A DNA stretch of 64,000 nt from NCBI RefSeq assembly GCF_006547145.1, contig NZ_CP041244.1, positions 5,394,001 to 5,458,000 of the forward strand, in the 5' to 3' direction. This DNA comes from Actinomadura sp. WMMA1423. GTDB taxonomy: Bacteria > Actinomycetota > Actinomycetes > Streptosporangiales > Streptosporangiaceae. The notes beneath the pieces are model-generated. The model saw nothing but the letters and a program-made list of their open reading frames with translations. It ran no database searches and was not told the origin of the DNA. Below are positions 35,475 to 45,000 of this stretch, piece after piece. Positions within the stretch are counted from its first letter, which is position 1. Each line of letters starts with the position of its first letter. The translations under genes and the position numbers were made by a program.

Positions 35475-35957
35475 GTGACCTTCCGTGAGTACGCCGCTTG
35501 CCCCAGCGACTCCCTCGAGGCGGCTACCGCTGTATGGAGCCGCGGCGGCCTGGCAGGAGAACTCGATCTTGACCAGGCTGTGGAAGTCTTACGGCGGCGC
35601 TACCCCAGCCTGTGCATCTATTGGGGCGAGTACACCGGCTCCCTCTGGGCCTTGCTGCCTGATCAGTTGGTCGAGGCGAAGAACGCGTTTGACCTCGCTC
35701 GACGCATCGATGCGATGCTTGAGCATCCCCGTGTCCGTCCTGTCAGAGACCGCCGTGACCAGCGCGAGGTATCGGCTTCTCGGGCAGCGGACGGCACCTG
35801 GGCCATGCCGGAGAGGAAGGCGCCTTCCGCGCCTGGTCAATCCCGCCCCGCTGACTTGGCAACACGCCGTCGGCGAAGCAGCGTCCTACGACGCGCCCTG
35901 GTCGGTTGCCGTCGCGTCCTGAGGGGGCAATCGACAGTGCCAGCTCCCGCATGTTGA
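35475..35957 (+). CDS. hypothetical protein of mobile-region type (160 aa)
   Basis: The GTG at 35475 follows GGAGG with good spacing. Residues 1-80 look well conserved in character: VEVLRRRYPSLCIYWGEYTG, SLWALLPDQLVEAKNAFDLA, RRIDAMLEHPRV. The remainder is basic and low in order. I recall similar small proteins beside XRE/ATPase sets and mobilisation modules, but no function is known. The tail may be the result of a frame change, as its composition differs sharply from the first half. Confidence 0.65.
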   Translation: MTFREYAACPSDSLEAATAVWSRGGLAGELDLDQAVEVLRRRYPSLCIYWGEYTGSLWALLPDQLVEAKNAFDLARRIDAMLEHPRVRPVRDRRDQREVSASRAADGTWAMPERKAPSAPGQSRPADLATRRRRSSVLRRALVGCRRVLRGQSTVPAPAC

Positions 35958-36088
35958 AGCGCCGCCACGGGACGACCGCTTCTCGCCCGCTCGGAGCCGT
36001 AACCAGACGACGGACTAGCCACGCTGTGACGAGCAAGAGGATCGAGACCATGGGGAACGGGCATGACGGCCAATGGGAAACCTGGGGT

Positions 36089-36150
36089 CCTTGAGGGTCT
36101 GCATGACTTGAACCTCCTCGGCTTGTGGCCGAGGCATCGCAGGTAGCGCC
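36089..36150 (-). repeat. tRNA-like imperfect repeat, copy A
   Basis: On the minus strand it reads GCTACCTGCGATG, a 7-bp hairpin (CCTCGGC/GCCGAGG), then GGTTCAAGTCATGCAGACC, like the anticodon and T arms of a tRNA. A related copy is at 38467-38512. The two flank the mobilisation genes. Confidence 0.5.
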
Positions 36151-36189
36151 CTCCAGTCGTGCTGGCGGCCATCCGGAACAGAACCCGCA

Positions 36190-36492
36190 CTACTCGGCGT
36201 CTTCCTCGACCATCCTGCCCAGGAGTTCTGCCGCATCCCGAGCCTGGGGTTGCATCGTATGCGTGCTGTTCGTCTGAGAACAAGCGTCGGCGAGTTGGGT
36301 GGCGCTTTTATATTTGAGACGAGCTAACCTGTTCACGGCCTCTAGAAGAGCTGAATCATCCAGCACTTCGCGGCACGCCCCAACCCGCCCCAGCAGCATA
36401 AGGGATTGCAAGTCACACGCTGGCAACATTTGGCCGCCGCACTGCTTGAAGGCTGCAAGGTAGGAGCGTGTCGCGACACGTTGCGGATTCAT
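36190..36492 (-). CDS. hypothetical protein (100 aa)
   Basis: The frame from ATG 36492 encodes a helical, balanced sequence: QRVATRSYLAAFKQCGGQML, LQSLMLLGRVGACREVLDDS and LLEAVNRLARLKYKSATQLA. It sits in the gap before mobC on the opposite strand. No family is recognised and the ribosome site is poor. Composition supports coding more than chance. Confidence 0.4.
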   Translation of the reverse strand: MNPQRVATRSYLAAFKQCGGQMLPACDLQSLMLLGRVGACREVLDDSALLEAVNRLARLKYKSATQLADACSQTNSTHTMQPQARDAAELLGRMVEEDAE

Positions 36493-36646
36493 AAGAATCC
36501 GCCGCGCACACTCCCGTGGTACGGAACCGGGCGCGGTTCTGGAAGAGTCGATCGGAGGTGGAACGACGAGTGACGAGCAGGCAAACCAGCCCCGCAAGCT
36601 GCAACGACGTTCGCAGCTTGGCGGAGGACGCCGACGGGACCGTGAG

Positions 36647-36979
36647 ATGAGGTTCCGAGTCAGCGACCAGGAGTACATGGAAATCTGCGCGGCGGCCCAG
36701 CAAGCGGGAGCCGCCTACGGAACATTCATCGTCCACACACTACAGGCAGCCACTCACCAGCACGGATTGGGACAGCAGCCGACTGCGGAACTCTGCGAAG
36801 AACTGCGTGGCATCGCACGACAGTTGAATCGCATCGGTGTGAACCTCAATCAACTGGCGCGCATAGCGAACGCGACAGGGAACTTGCCTTGTGAACTGCT
36901 GGCCGCATTGTCGTATCTGGAGAACGTCCTCCGCAGAGTGGACGCCTCGTCCGTTGAGATCGGTCGGCTCCTGCGGTGA
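36647..36979 (+). CDS. MobC-like mobilisation accessory protein
   Basis: The 110-residue frame from ATG 36647 contains FRVSDQEYMEICAAAQQAGA, a ribbon-helix-helix region, and IARQLNRIGVNLNQLARIAN, the conserved MobC/relaxosome motif. Upstream the same frame reads RRSQLGGGRRRDRE, which belongs to the usual MobC N-terminus. However, no ATG, GTG or TTG precedes it: an ACG at 36566 is correctly spaced from a GGAGG at 36554. So the true start may be upstream at a rare codon, or a small indel has removed it. MobC binds the transfer origin and aids nicking by the relaxase, whose gene overlaps the stop. Confidence 0.85.
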   Translation: MRFRVSDQEYMEICAAAQQAGAAYGTFIVHTLQAATHQHGLGQQPTAELCEELRGIARQLNRIGVNLNQLARIANATGNLPCELLAALSYLENVLRRVDASSVEIGRLLR

Positions 36980-38511
36980 TCGGCAAGGTCACCCGCGGCC
37001 AAGGCCTGCCGAGGCTGCTGTCCTACCTCTACGGCCCCGGCCGCCGTAACGAGCACGTCGATCCTCACATCGTCGCAGGGTTCCGTATCCCCATGGCCCT
37101 CGAGCCTGGCCTCGACGCCAGAGGCGATCGAGACTTCCGCCACTTGGTCGGCGTCCTGAACTCCCCGTTCGACACGCTCCGACACACGCCGCTGCCCCTG
37201 CCGACCTGGCAGTGCTCGATTCGGGCGGCCCCTACAGACCGAACCCTGTCAGACAATGAATGGGCCGACATCGCCGAAGAGGTGATGCACCAGACCGGAT
37301 TTGCGCGCCGAGGCGACGACCAGGCATGCCGCTGGATCGCAGTACGGCACGCCGACGACCACATCCACCTCGCTGTCGTCCTGGCCCGCGAGGACGGACG
37401 CAACCCTAACGTTCACCGTGACTACTACAAGGTTGCCGACGCCTGCCACATCGTCGAGGAACGCTACGGCCTCGCCCGAACCGCGCCCGCCGACCGAACA
37501 GCCGCACCTCGACCGACCCGAGCCGAGACAGAACTCGCCCATCGCAAGAACTGGCTGGAGCCACCTCGCACCACCCTCCGCCGGCACGTAGCAACCGCAG
37601 CCGCCGGAGCCGAAACCGAAGACGACTTCTTTGCCGCCCTCGAAGATGCTGGAGTGCTGGTCAAGACCCGTGAGAGCACCCACACTCCTGGAGAGGTCAC
37701 CGGTTACGCAGTCGCACTTCCACACCACACCAACCAAGAAGGCCAACCAGTCTGGTTCTCCGGAGGAAGACTCGCCGCCAACCTCACCCTCCCCAAGCTT
37801 CGCCACCGTTGGTCGTCCCAACACGGAGGTAACTCCTTCGAGCGGCGCTTCAACAGAGGGGAGTTGACTGCGCAAGAACGGACGGCGGTCTACCAGGACG
37901 CTGCCCGAGCCGCCGCCACAGCCACGTGGCAGATGCGCCACATCCAAGACCCGGTTGTCCGCGCCGATATCGCGGCTGCAGCCGCCGACGTCCTCCACGT
38001 ATCCGCGGCCATCACCGGTAACCGAGGACTCACGGCAGCTGCCGACTTCTACGACCGTGCTGCTCGCGAACCCTATGGCCGCCAGCCACTCATCACTCCC
38101 TACGGTGCGAACCTTCGCACGGTTGCGCGAGCACTGGCCCTCTCCGAGATCCACGGACGACGCGGTAACCGCCCGAACTTCACCGGCAACCTGTTCCATC
38201 TCATCCTGCACCTGGCAGCCTTGATCGAAGCCATCGCAGAATTCCGGCAACTACAGCGACGTGCCGCTCAGGCAGCCGCCGCTCGAAAGGCTGCCGCTCA
38301 GCTCACGAGCCTCAGCCGGCCAACACCCCAGCCCCGGCTCGCGACGTTGCCAAAGACGCAGCCGGATCTCATGGCAGAGCAGGATGTTGCGCGTCTCGCC
38401 GCTCTCGGCTTCCCGACACCTCTCAGCAGCCATCAGATCTATGCCCATCAGTACCAATCCGTCCGACCCGAGAGGCTGCACGACTCGAACCGCCGTCGTC
38501 CATCGCGGTAG
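36976..38511 (+). CDS. MobA-type relaxase/mobilisation nuclease
   Basis: The GTG at 36976 overlaps mobC by 4 bases. The 511-residue protein has a relaxase domain in its first ~180 residues: a N-terminal GKVTRGQGLPRLLSYLYG and the metal-binding three-His motif in RHADDHIHLAVVLARED. It should nick plasmid or element DNA at oriT and lead transfer through a helper conjugation system. The C-terminal half is helical with an Ala-rich coiled segment. The last codons (RLHDSNRRRPSR) are overlapped by tRNA-like repeat copy B, an odd arrangement. Confidence 0.92.
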   Translation: MIGKVTRGQGLPRLLSYLYGPGRRNEHVDPHIVAGFRIPMALEPGLDARGDRDFRHLVGVLNSPFDTLRHTPLPLPTWQCSIRAAPTDRTLSDNEWADIAEEVMHQTGFARRGDDQACRWIAVRHADDHIHLAVVLAREDGRNPNVHRDYYKVADACHIVEERYGLARTAPADRTAAPRPTRAETELAHRKNWLEPPRTTLRRHVATAAAGAETEDDFFAALEDAGVLVKTRESTHTPGEVTGYAVALPHHTNQEGQPVWFSGGRLAANLTLPKLRHRWSSQHGGNSFERRFNRGELTAQERTAVYQDAARAAATATWQMRHIQDPVVRADIAAAAADVLHVSAAITGNRGLTAAADFYDRAAREPYGRQPLITPYGANLRTVARALALSEIHGRRGNRPNFTGNLFHLILHLAALIEAIAEFRQLQRRAAQAAAARKAAAQLTSLSRPTPQPRLATLPKTQPDLMAEQDVARLAALGFPTPLSSHQIYAHQYQSVRPERLHDSNRRRPSR

Positions 38512-38512
38512 C
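38467..38512 (-). repeat. tRNA-like imperfect repeat, copy B
   Basis: The minus strand reads GCTACCGCGATG, then GGCGGTTCGAGTCGTGCAG, matching copy A at 36089-36150 apart from a gap in the hairpin. It overlaps the relaxase 3' end. Confidence 0.5.
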
Positions 38513-38736
38513 TCGACCACAAGACCTGACGACGCGCCGAGCGCAGTCGTGGCGCAATGCTCAACGTTGCTTCAAAGTAACGGAACGTAACGAAGCGCAA
38601 CGATACGCAAGCAGCACACAGGCGTAGCGACCAAGGTCGCAAACCTGAGTCACTTCATCCCCACTACATGAGAAAGGTGACGCCATGACCAACCACAGCC
38701 CGCACCTGGGGCCCATATCCACAAGGACAAACCCAC

Positions 38737-39303
38737 ATGACCGACCACAGGCTGGGTCTCGCCGCTGCTAGTAACGACGACGAGACAGCCCAACTCGCGG
38801 CCAAACTGTACGAGCACGTCCGCCAGCTCAACTACGCCACAGCCGGCCCGCCGAGCCTCACTCTGCCTTCCACCGCTTACGCCATCCTCGGCAACCTCAG
38901 CGCAGCCACCTACGGTCTCGATCAGCTCCTCAACCAGATCAACCGCTTCTTCCTGCGCGAACTCCCGGCTGGCCGACTCGGCCACGACCACGGCGAAGAC
39001 CTCACCGACGTCCTGAGCCGTCACGGCCAAGCTCTGGCCGAAGCCAGGCACCACACCAAGGCTCTCTGCACCGCCCTGAACGAGGCCCAAACCGCTATCA
39101 ACGCCGTCCACTCCCGTCCCACCCCAGGACGCCTAGCCAACCTCACAACCCAGGGCATGGCCGGCGAGCAAGACGCCGGAGTAGTCGCAGCGGCCGAGGA
39201 CTTCCCGCGACCGATCAGCGATCCAACGCTCCTCGAACCTCCTCTCCTCAGCGACCGGCAAAACTCGGTCCGCACCCGCCGCCTGAAGAGCCCGGAGGCC
39301 TGA
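38737..39303 (+). CDS. conserved hypothetical of mobilisation module (188 aa)
   Basis: The ATG at 38737 starts a largely helical protein: ETAQLAAKLYEHVRQLNYAT, YAILGNLSAATYGLDQLLNQ and LTDVLSRHGQALAEARHHTK, with a disordered tail. There is no membrane segment or signal peptide. It is placed between the relaxase and a small HTH gene, a position where actinomycete integrative elements often encode small helical accessory proteins. No function is assigned. Confidence 0.75.
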   Translation: MTDHRLGLAAASNDDETAQLAAKLYEHVRQLNYATAGPPSLTLPSTAYAILGNLSAATYGLDQLLNQINRFFLRELPAGRLGHDHGEDLTDVLSRHGQALAEARHHTKALCTALNEAQTAINAVHSRPTPGRLANLTTQGMAGEQDAGVVAAAEDFPRPISDPTLLEPPLLSDRQNSVRTRRLKSPEA

Positions 39304-39305
39304 GC

Positions 39306-39515
39306 ATGGAGCCAATGAGCCGCGAGGAACTCGCAGCCCTCCCGACAACAACCACCATCGAAACCGCCGCCCGTGCCCTCGGCCTTGGCCGCACCCGCGC
39401 CTACCAACTAGCCCGCGAGAACCGCTTCCCCTGCAAAGTCATCCGTATCGGCACCAGCTACCGCGTCATCACGGCCGATCTCCGGCGCCTCCTGGCAAAA
39501 CGGGACGAAGTCTAA
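39306..39515 (+). CDS. excisionase-like helix-turn-helix protein (69 aa)
   Basis: This small protein is a MerR-type winged HTH: TIETAARALGLGRTRAYQLA followed by RENRFPCKVIRIGTSYRVIT and ADLRRLL. It is the size and motif of actinobacterial excisionases (Xis) that direct the integrase. Such genes are usually followed at once by an integrase. Here a broken ISL3 transposase follows instead, so the module has lost its own recombinase at this place. Confidence 0.85.
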   Translation: MEPMSREELAALPTTTTIETAARALGLGRTRAYQLARENRFPCKVIRIGTSYRVITADLRRLLAKRDEV

Positions 39516-39611
39516 TGCCAACGACGGCCGAATTCTTGCTCTGGCGCACATTCCGTGAAGAGGCTGATCCGTTAGGTCACGGGTCAGGGGTTCTGGCCGG
39601 TAGCCGGTGTC

Positions 39612-40985
39612 GTGATCGCGAGTATCGCAAGCGTGTTGATCAAGGAACTGGTGGCCGTGCTGTTTCCCCGCCTGGCCCGCGTGTGCGTGGACCGGGTGAT
39701 CCACTGCGGAGCCTCGGTGCGCATCATCGCTCGCACCACGACGCTCGAGGCCAGATGCCCGGCGTGCGGGAAGCGGTCGCGGCGCAGGCACAGCCGATCG
39801 CGCTGGCGCTTGGCGGCCGGGCGGGGGGGCGCCTGGCCGGACGGCTGGCGGGCGCGGTGAGCCGCATGACGCTGACCCGAATGATCCGCCGCCTGTCCGA
39901 AGCTGCCGTGGAAACGCCTCGTGTGCTGGGTGTGGATGACTTCGCGCTGCGCCGCGGATGCGTCTACGGCTCGGTTCTAATCGATATCACCACTGGCCGG
40001 CCGGTCGAGCTTCTGGTCGACCGCACCGCCGACACGCTGGCGGCGTGGCTGAGGGCCCATCCCGGTGTTGAGATCGTCTGCCGGGACCGGGCCGGAGCCT
40101 GTGCCGAAGGCATCACTCGGGGGGCACCGGAGGCGATCCAGGTCGCCGACCGCTGGCATGTGTGGCGGAACCTCGGTGACGCCGTCGAACGGGCGGTGGC
40201 CCGGCATTGCCGTCACCTGCACGTTCTCACTGAGAACGCACCCGGTGCCCGAGGCGCCGCCCGCCCGGCTGACGTCCCGGTTCCCCGAAGGCAGGACCGA
40301 CCCGATCGCTGTCCCACGCGGCAGCGGCACGCCGCCGTGCACGCCTTGCTGCCCCAGGGGCGCACCATCATGCAGATCGCCGACGAGCTGCAGTTGAGCC
40401 GTAACATCATCCGCCGGTTCGCCCGGGCCGCTGGCCCCGACCTGCTCCTGCTCCACGGCGGCACCGGCAAGCGCACCAAGGATCTCCAGGCCTATGACGC
40501 CTACCTGCGCCCACGCTGGGAGCAGGCTGCGCCAACGCCCAACAGCTCCACGCAGAAGTACGTGAACGCGGATACAGCGGCGCCGTCACCACGGTCCGGC
40601 AATATCTCCAGCCCTGGCGGACCGGCCGGCCCGCACGGTCCACGGCCGCCGACGTTCCGCCAGGCCACCGCCTGGTCCCTGAGCAACCCAGCCCACCTGG
40701 ACCCAAGCGACCGGCACCGCCTGAACACTCTCTGCGATGCCAGCCCGCAGCTCGCCGTCCTGCGCGACCGAGTCCGCGAGCTCGCCGAGATGATGGTCCA
40801 CCGCCAAGGACGGCGGCTCGAGACCTGGATGACCACCGTTGTCCATGACGGCCTGCCCGAACTGCACTCCTTCGTCACCGGGCTGCGCCGGGACGGCCGT
40901 CACGGCCGGGCTCACCCTGCACTACAGCTCATGAACGGTTCGTCCAACTCAGCACCGACGAAGCGTGTCCTGACCGCGCCGCGTA
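39612..40985 (+). pseudogene. ISL3-family transposase remnant with deletions and frameshifts
   Basis: The N-terminal zinc-binding region (LIKELVAVLFPRLARVCVDR, LEARCPACGKRSRRRHSRSR) is in one frame. An internal part is missing, then another frame gives IALALGGRAGGRLAGRLAGA, RVLGVDDFALRRGCVYGSVL and EAIQVADRWHVWRNLGDAVE, the DDE core start. The C-terminus runs to ELHSFVTGLRRDGRHG; then the sequence jumps to KRVLTAP, so the usual last ~30 residues are deleted. The gene cannot make an active transposase. It sits right after the excisionase-like gene. Confidence 0.85.
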
Positions 40986-41194
40986 GGCGGCTGGCGAGGA
41001 GCGTTGCCGACCGAACTGCCGCGGCGCGTCCTGGGCACCTGTATGCCAGCGCCCTGGTTGCCCGCGACAACCTCTCTCCGGACCACAGAAGCCTGCGAGG
41101 CCGTTCAAGCGTGTGCCTCGCTCGCCGCACATCCTCCACACCCAGCAACAGGTGCCGGGCGTCGATCTATGCGTCCGTCCAGCGGAGATCAAGT

Positions 41195-41231
41195 CACCCT
41201 GGTCTCGCCGAAAGTTGGCGAGACCAGGGTG
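41195..41231 (-). terminator. 15-bp perfect stem-loop
   Basis: CACCCTGGTCTCGCC (41195-41209) pairs with 41217-41231 around a 7-base loop. It begins 5 bases past the stop of the leftward zinc-ribbon ORF and is placed to end its transcription. Confidence 0.7.
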
Positions 41232-41235
41232 TCAA

Positions 41236-41394
41236 TCACTGTCTGTCATCCTCCACTAGATCATCGTGCTCGGTGTAGAGAAGCCCGCAGAGCTGGCACT
41301 GCACGAGCTCTGGACACCAGTCATGCTCATCGATCCGACAGCGCTTCACCGGATCTGAACTTGACTCTGGGTCCTCAGGTGGGTGAGATGTCAA
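41236..41394 (-). CDS. small zinc-ribbon-like protein (52 aa)
   Basis: The TTG at 41394 follows AAGGAG at 7 bases. The product has an acidic start (SHPPEDPESSSDP) and then four Cys in CRIDEHDWCPELVQCQLCGL, a likely single zinc knuckle, before an acidic end. The gene is flanked by a perfect terminator hairpin. It has no recognised family; small Cys-rich proteins of this pattern are common in phages and mobile elements, where they may bind DNA or act as anti-defence or regulatory factors. Its length is below common gene-calling limits. Confidence 0.55.
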   Translation of the reverse strand: MTSHPPEDPESSSDPVKRCRIDEHDWCPELVQCQLCGLLYTEHDDLVEDDRQ

Positions 41395-41450
41395 CGCGAC
41401 ACTCCTTGGCGCGACTTAGACGAGGTCAGGGCCTTGGGGCGTTTCGCAGG

Positions 41451-41480
41451 GTCGGCGAGAGGCGGCCACCTCTCGCCGAC
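41451..41480. terminator. 12-bp stem-loop in the leader region
   Basis: GTCGGCGAGAGG (41451-41462) pairs perfectly with 41469-41480 around a 6-base loop. It stands upstream of the small zinc-ribbon ORF and could be a terminator or attenuator for transcription from either side. Confidence 0.5.
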
Positions 41481-42043
41481 CGTCAATCTAGCGAAAGCAA
41501 TTTGAGGTGACCCGGCAGGCTCTATTCGCCTCGTAGGAAAATAAAGCCAATGCCGGGTAAGCCGTCCGAGTAATTATCTGCGAACGGTGATCGCGGAACT
41601 ATGAATGCTTTCCAGTGACACGCTCCCGGGCTAGGTAATTTGTCTTAAATTAGCGGGCTACGCGGACGGTCGGCAAGGGCACCGAACTGCTGTCAGATGC
41701 GCCGGGGCCGGCGATTTGGTCACTGTGAGTAAGTTTTGTTGAAAGTTCGCAAGTTGGTTGACACTGCCCAGAAACGTCGATAGCTTGGCTCGCAATATTA
41801 TGGGCCTTCTTATTGCCCAAAATTTAGCGCCGCATACTTACCGTAACGTCTCGACTACTTCCGGATAGGTTCCGTAATTGCTTCCTCAGGTGTGGGCTCG
41901 AAATGGAGGCTTTCGTGTCACGGTCCGCGAACTAGTAACGATCTGGTAACAGTCCCCTCTTGGGGGAGGAAGTCTGACTTTGCTGGCGACCGGGACGAAA
42001 AGCGGCATACAGTAAGGGAGATGCCTCCGAGGAACGTGAGGGT
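41481..42043. other. AT-richer intergenic leader before dpdE
   Basis: This 560-bp stretch contains no credible gene. It is noticeably lower in GC than the flanks, as often seen at the edges of acquired defence systems. It holds the promoter at 41758. Confidence 0.5.
41758..41786 (+). promoter_or_regulatory. sigma-70-type promoter for the dpdE operon
   Basis: TTGACA (41758-41763), a 17-base spacer and TAGCTT (41781-41786) make a near-ideal housekeeping promoter. It would leave a ~250-base leader before the dpdE start at 42044. No other match of this quality was noticed between the hairpins and dpdE. Confidence 0.5.
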
Positions 42044-45000
42044 GTGGGCTTGCCGAACCGACACTCCTCACCTGACGCCTACGTCGGTCGTTGGGTGCAG
42101 GTGCGATGCAGTGGTCTGGGATTCGCCTTCTGCCGTGAGAAGCGGCCAGAAGGCGCGGTCGTGGTTTACACCGATATCCCGGGCAGTGCCGAGGTACGCG
42201 AGATAGCAGCAGTGGAGGATTTAATCTTCCCTCGTGTCTCGCCTGGGTCTCGTGTCTGGGTGAAGGGTGAGCCCTACGGTTGGCATGCCGCAGAGGTAAC
42301 GGGACTCACCGCGTTCGGTGACTACCGGGTTCGGGTCAGCGGAATCCATTCAGATCTGAAGTTGTCGGGTGATCAATTCAAGATCCGCTGGGATCGACCC
42401 TTGAAGGATCCGGTCAGTGCGGTTGCCCAAGGATTCTGTGACTCCCCCGAGTACTACGAAGCGCGTCGTGATTTTCTGGATCAACTAGTGCTTCAGCGGA
42501 GAGTTTCGAGGGGGTACACAGCTTTTCTGTCCGCTCCTGTGGAGCTTTACCAGCACCAACTCGATACGGCGGCCAGAGTATTGTCCGATCCTGTGCTTCG
42601 CTATCTACTGGCCGACGAGGTCGGCTTGGGTAAGACGGTCGAAGCATGTGTTGTCGTCCGACAGTTGCTCCTTGATGACAATCAGGCGACAGCGCTCATA
42701 GCAGTCCCCTCCACGCTGCGCCAGCAATGGGGGGTCGAACTTCGAGAGAGGTTTCTTCTTGGAGAGGAGATGGGGGAGCAGCGTGTTCGCCTTGTCTCCC
42801 ATCAAGATCTTGCGGATGAAATCAGACTGAGTGAGCACGCCATCGTTGTGGTAGATGAAGCCCACCGGCTCGTCTCCCAGTTTTCTCTCCACCCCCGTCT
42901 TCGAACCGACCTACACCAGGCCAAGAGCCTGTTGTTGCTTTCGGCTACGCCCATGAGCGGGAATCTTTCGGTCTTGCTCAATCTTCTCAACCTCGTAGAC
43001 CCGGTCGCGTATCCGACGAATGACCTTGAGTCCTTCCGGGAGCGGGTGCAAGAACGTGAGAGAGAGGCAACGAACTTGCAGGTACTTACCTCTCGGCGCG
43101 CGAGTCCACGCATGCGGAGCGCCGCGCTAGACGAACTGCTCAGGACGCATGGTAAGGACCCCACGGTCGCTCGACTAGTAGAGCAATGCCACTCTGCCGA
43201 ACCAATGTCCGCCGCATGGGTGGATCTTAGCGACTATGTGCGCGAAACCTACCGCATCAGCCGGAGAATGATTCGCCATCGGAGGAACAGTGGCGTCGCC
43301 GAAGATTATCCGGTGGTAGGGCGTCGGCCTATTTTCGTAGCGCTTGAAGATCCGACACGTCGCATGGTCGACGACTTCCTTGAACAATACCGTGATCACC
43401 TTGCGAGTAATCACACACTCGCGGGAAGTTCTAAGCGTTTTGCACGGATGGTTCTCCATGGCCTGGGTGGGCCTCGTGCCCTCCTTCATTACCTCCGGCG
43501 AAGTCTTACTGTAGAACAGGACGACCGAGCTCTAAATGAGGCGATGGTCGCGCGACTTCAGATGGTCGACACGGGCACTCGGGCGCGCGTCGCGCTCGAT
43601 GTCGTTGCAGACCGGCTGGCCAAAGATCTAAAAATAGTGGTGGTCGGGACCTCGTTCGACATAGCACGGGAGTTCTATGAGGCAGCACAGGAACGGTGGG
43701 GAAACAATGTGACCGGGCACCTGGCCTCTATGGAGCAGGCAGTTCGTGAGAGAGAGATCCTAGCTTTCTTGAATAATTCTGGCGGGCGTGTTCTCGTCGG
43801 CGATTCAACCCTTGAAGAAGGGAGGAACCTGCAAGCGGCACATGTGCTTATCAACCTTGACCTGCCTTTGGATCCTAATCGGTTGGAACAGCGGATAGGG
43901 CGCCTCGACCGGTTTGCGCTCCGGGGAGAGCCTGCAGAGATCGTGACATTCGTGGAACCCGATAGTGAGTGGGTCAGCGGACATGTTCGTCTACTGCATG
44001 AAGGTATAGGTATCTTCACTGCTTCTGTCGCCACATTGCAGCGCAAGCTGACCGAAATTCTTAACGAAATCATTGCACAGGTAGTGCGCGAGGGTAGCGG
44101 CGTTTTCTCATGCGACCTGACGGAGTTGCAGAGAGGTATTGAAGATGAGCGTATTGAGGTGGATCTCCTAGAGGAACTCGAATCTGTCACGGCGGCATCC
44201 GATTTCGATGATGCGACCATGGCCGATCTGCGACGGTCGGAGGGGGATATCGAGGATCTAAAGAACGCATTTCTCAGGTTTACCTCGGCACGAGGCGGCG
44301 TAGGCCTGCGACCGCAGGTGGCTCCAGACGGGGAGCTACTGCGCTTTCGTACCGACTCCCGGTTCGTTCCTGGACTCCCTGATGATCTGGCCGCTGAGGT
44401 CCTTCCCCTGTTGAGGCGCCCGCGAGTGTACGCACGCTCCGCCGCGACCTGTCGGAGGGGGGTGGCTCCGCTTCGGCTCGGAGACCCGCTCGTCGACTGG
44501 CTCGAGCGATATCTCCGTACGGACGAGCGTGGCCGAGCCCGCGCGATAATTCGTCCTTGTGACGATGTGCACGAACCGTCACTCTGGATGTCATGCGACT
44601 TTCTGGTGGAATTCGACGCTTCACACTTGGTGGCTGAGGATGAGGTGGTTCGACGTCGGCTTCGCCGGCGAGGCGACGCTCTGTTCCCACCAAGCGTCAT
44701 CCGTACGTGGACGAACCCCAACGGTCCGGCGTCCGGGCCTGTGCTGGAGATGCTGGATGCCCCCTTCGATCCGGATTCGGATCAGGTGCTGCGGGGGAGG
44801 GCGTGGGGGGACGTGCTGACCGCGCTGCCGGACTGGCAGCAACTCTGTCGCCTGAGTGCCGACGCGGCAATCGACCACATTCGTTCCCTGCCGGCCCTCA
44901 GCACAGAACCTCCGGCGTCGGCGCGACGGGCTCAAGAGGAGGTCTCGGCCCGAACCGCAGTTTTGCGAGCCAGATCGCAGCGGCTGCCGACAGAAGCCGA

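Noticed and set aside
41010..41235. Remaining rightward frame after the ISL3 remnant
   Set aside because: Homology to the transposase stops at about 40985. The rest is arbitrary reading of non-coding DNA.
43675..44721. Leftward 348-residue frame inside dpdE
   Set aside because: Serine/arginine-rich shadow; the dpdE frame carries the helicase motifs.
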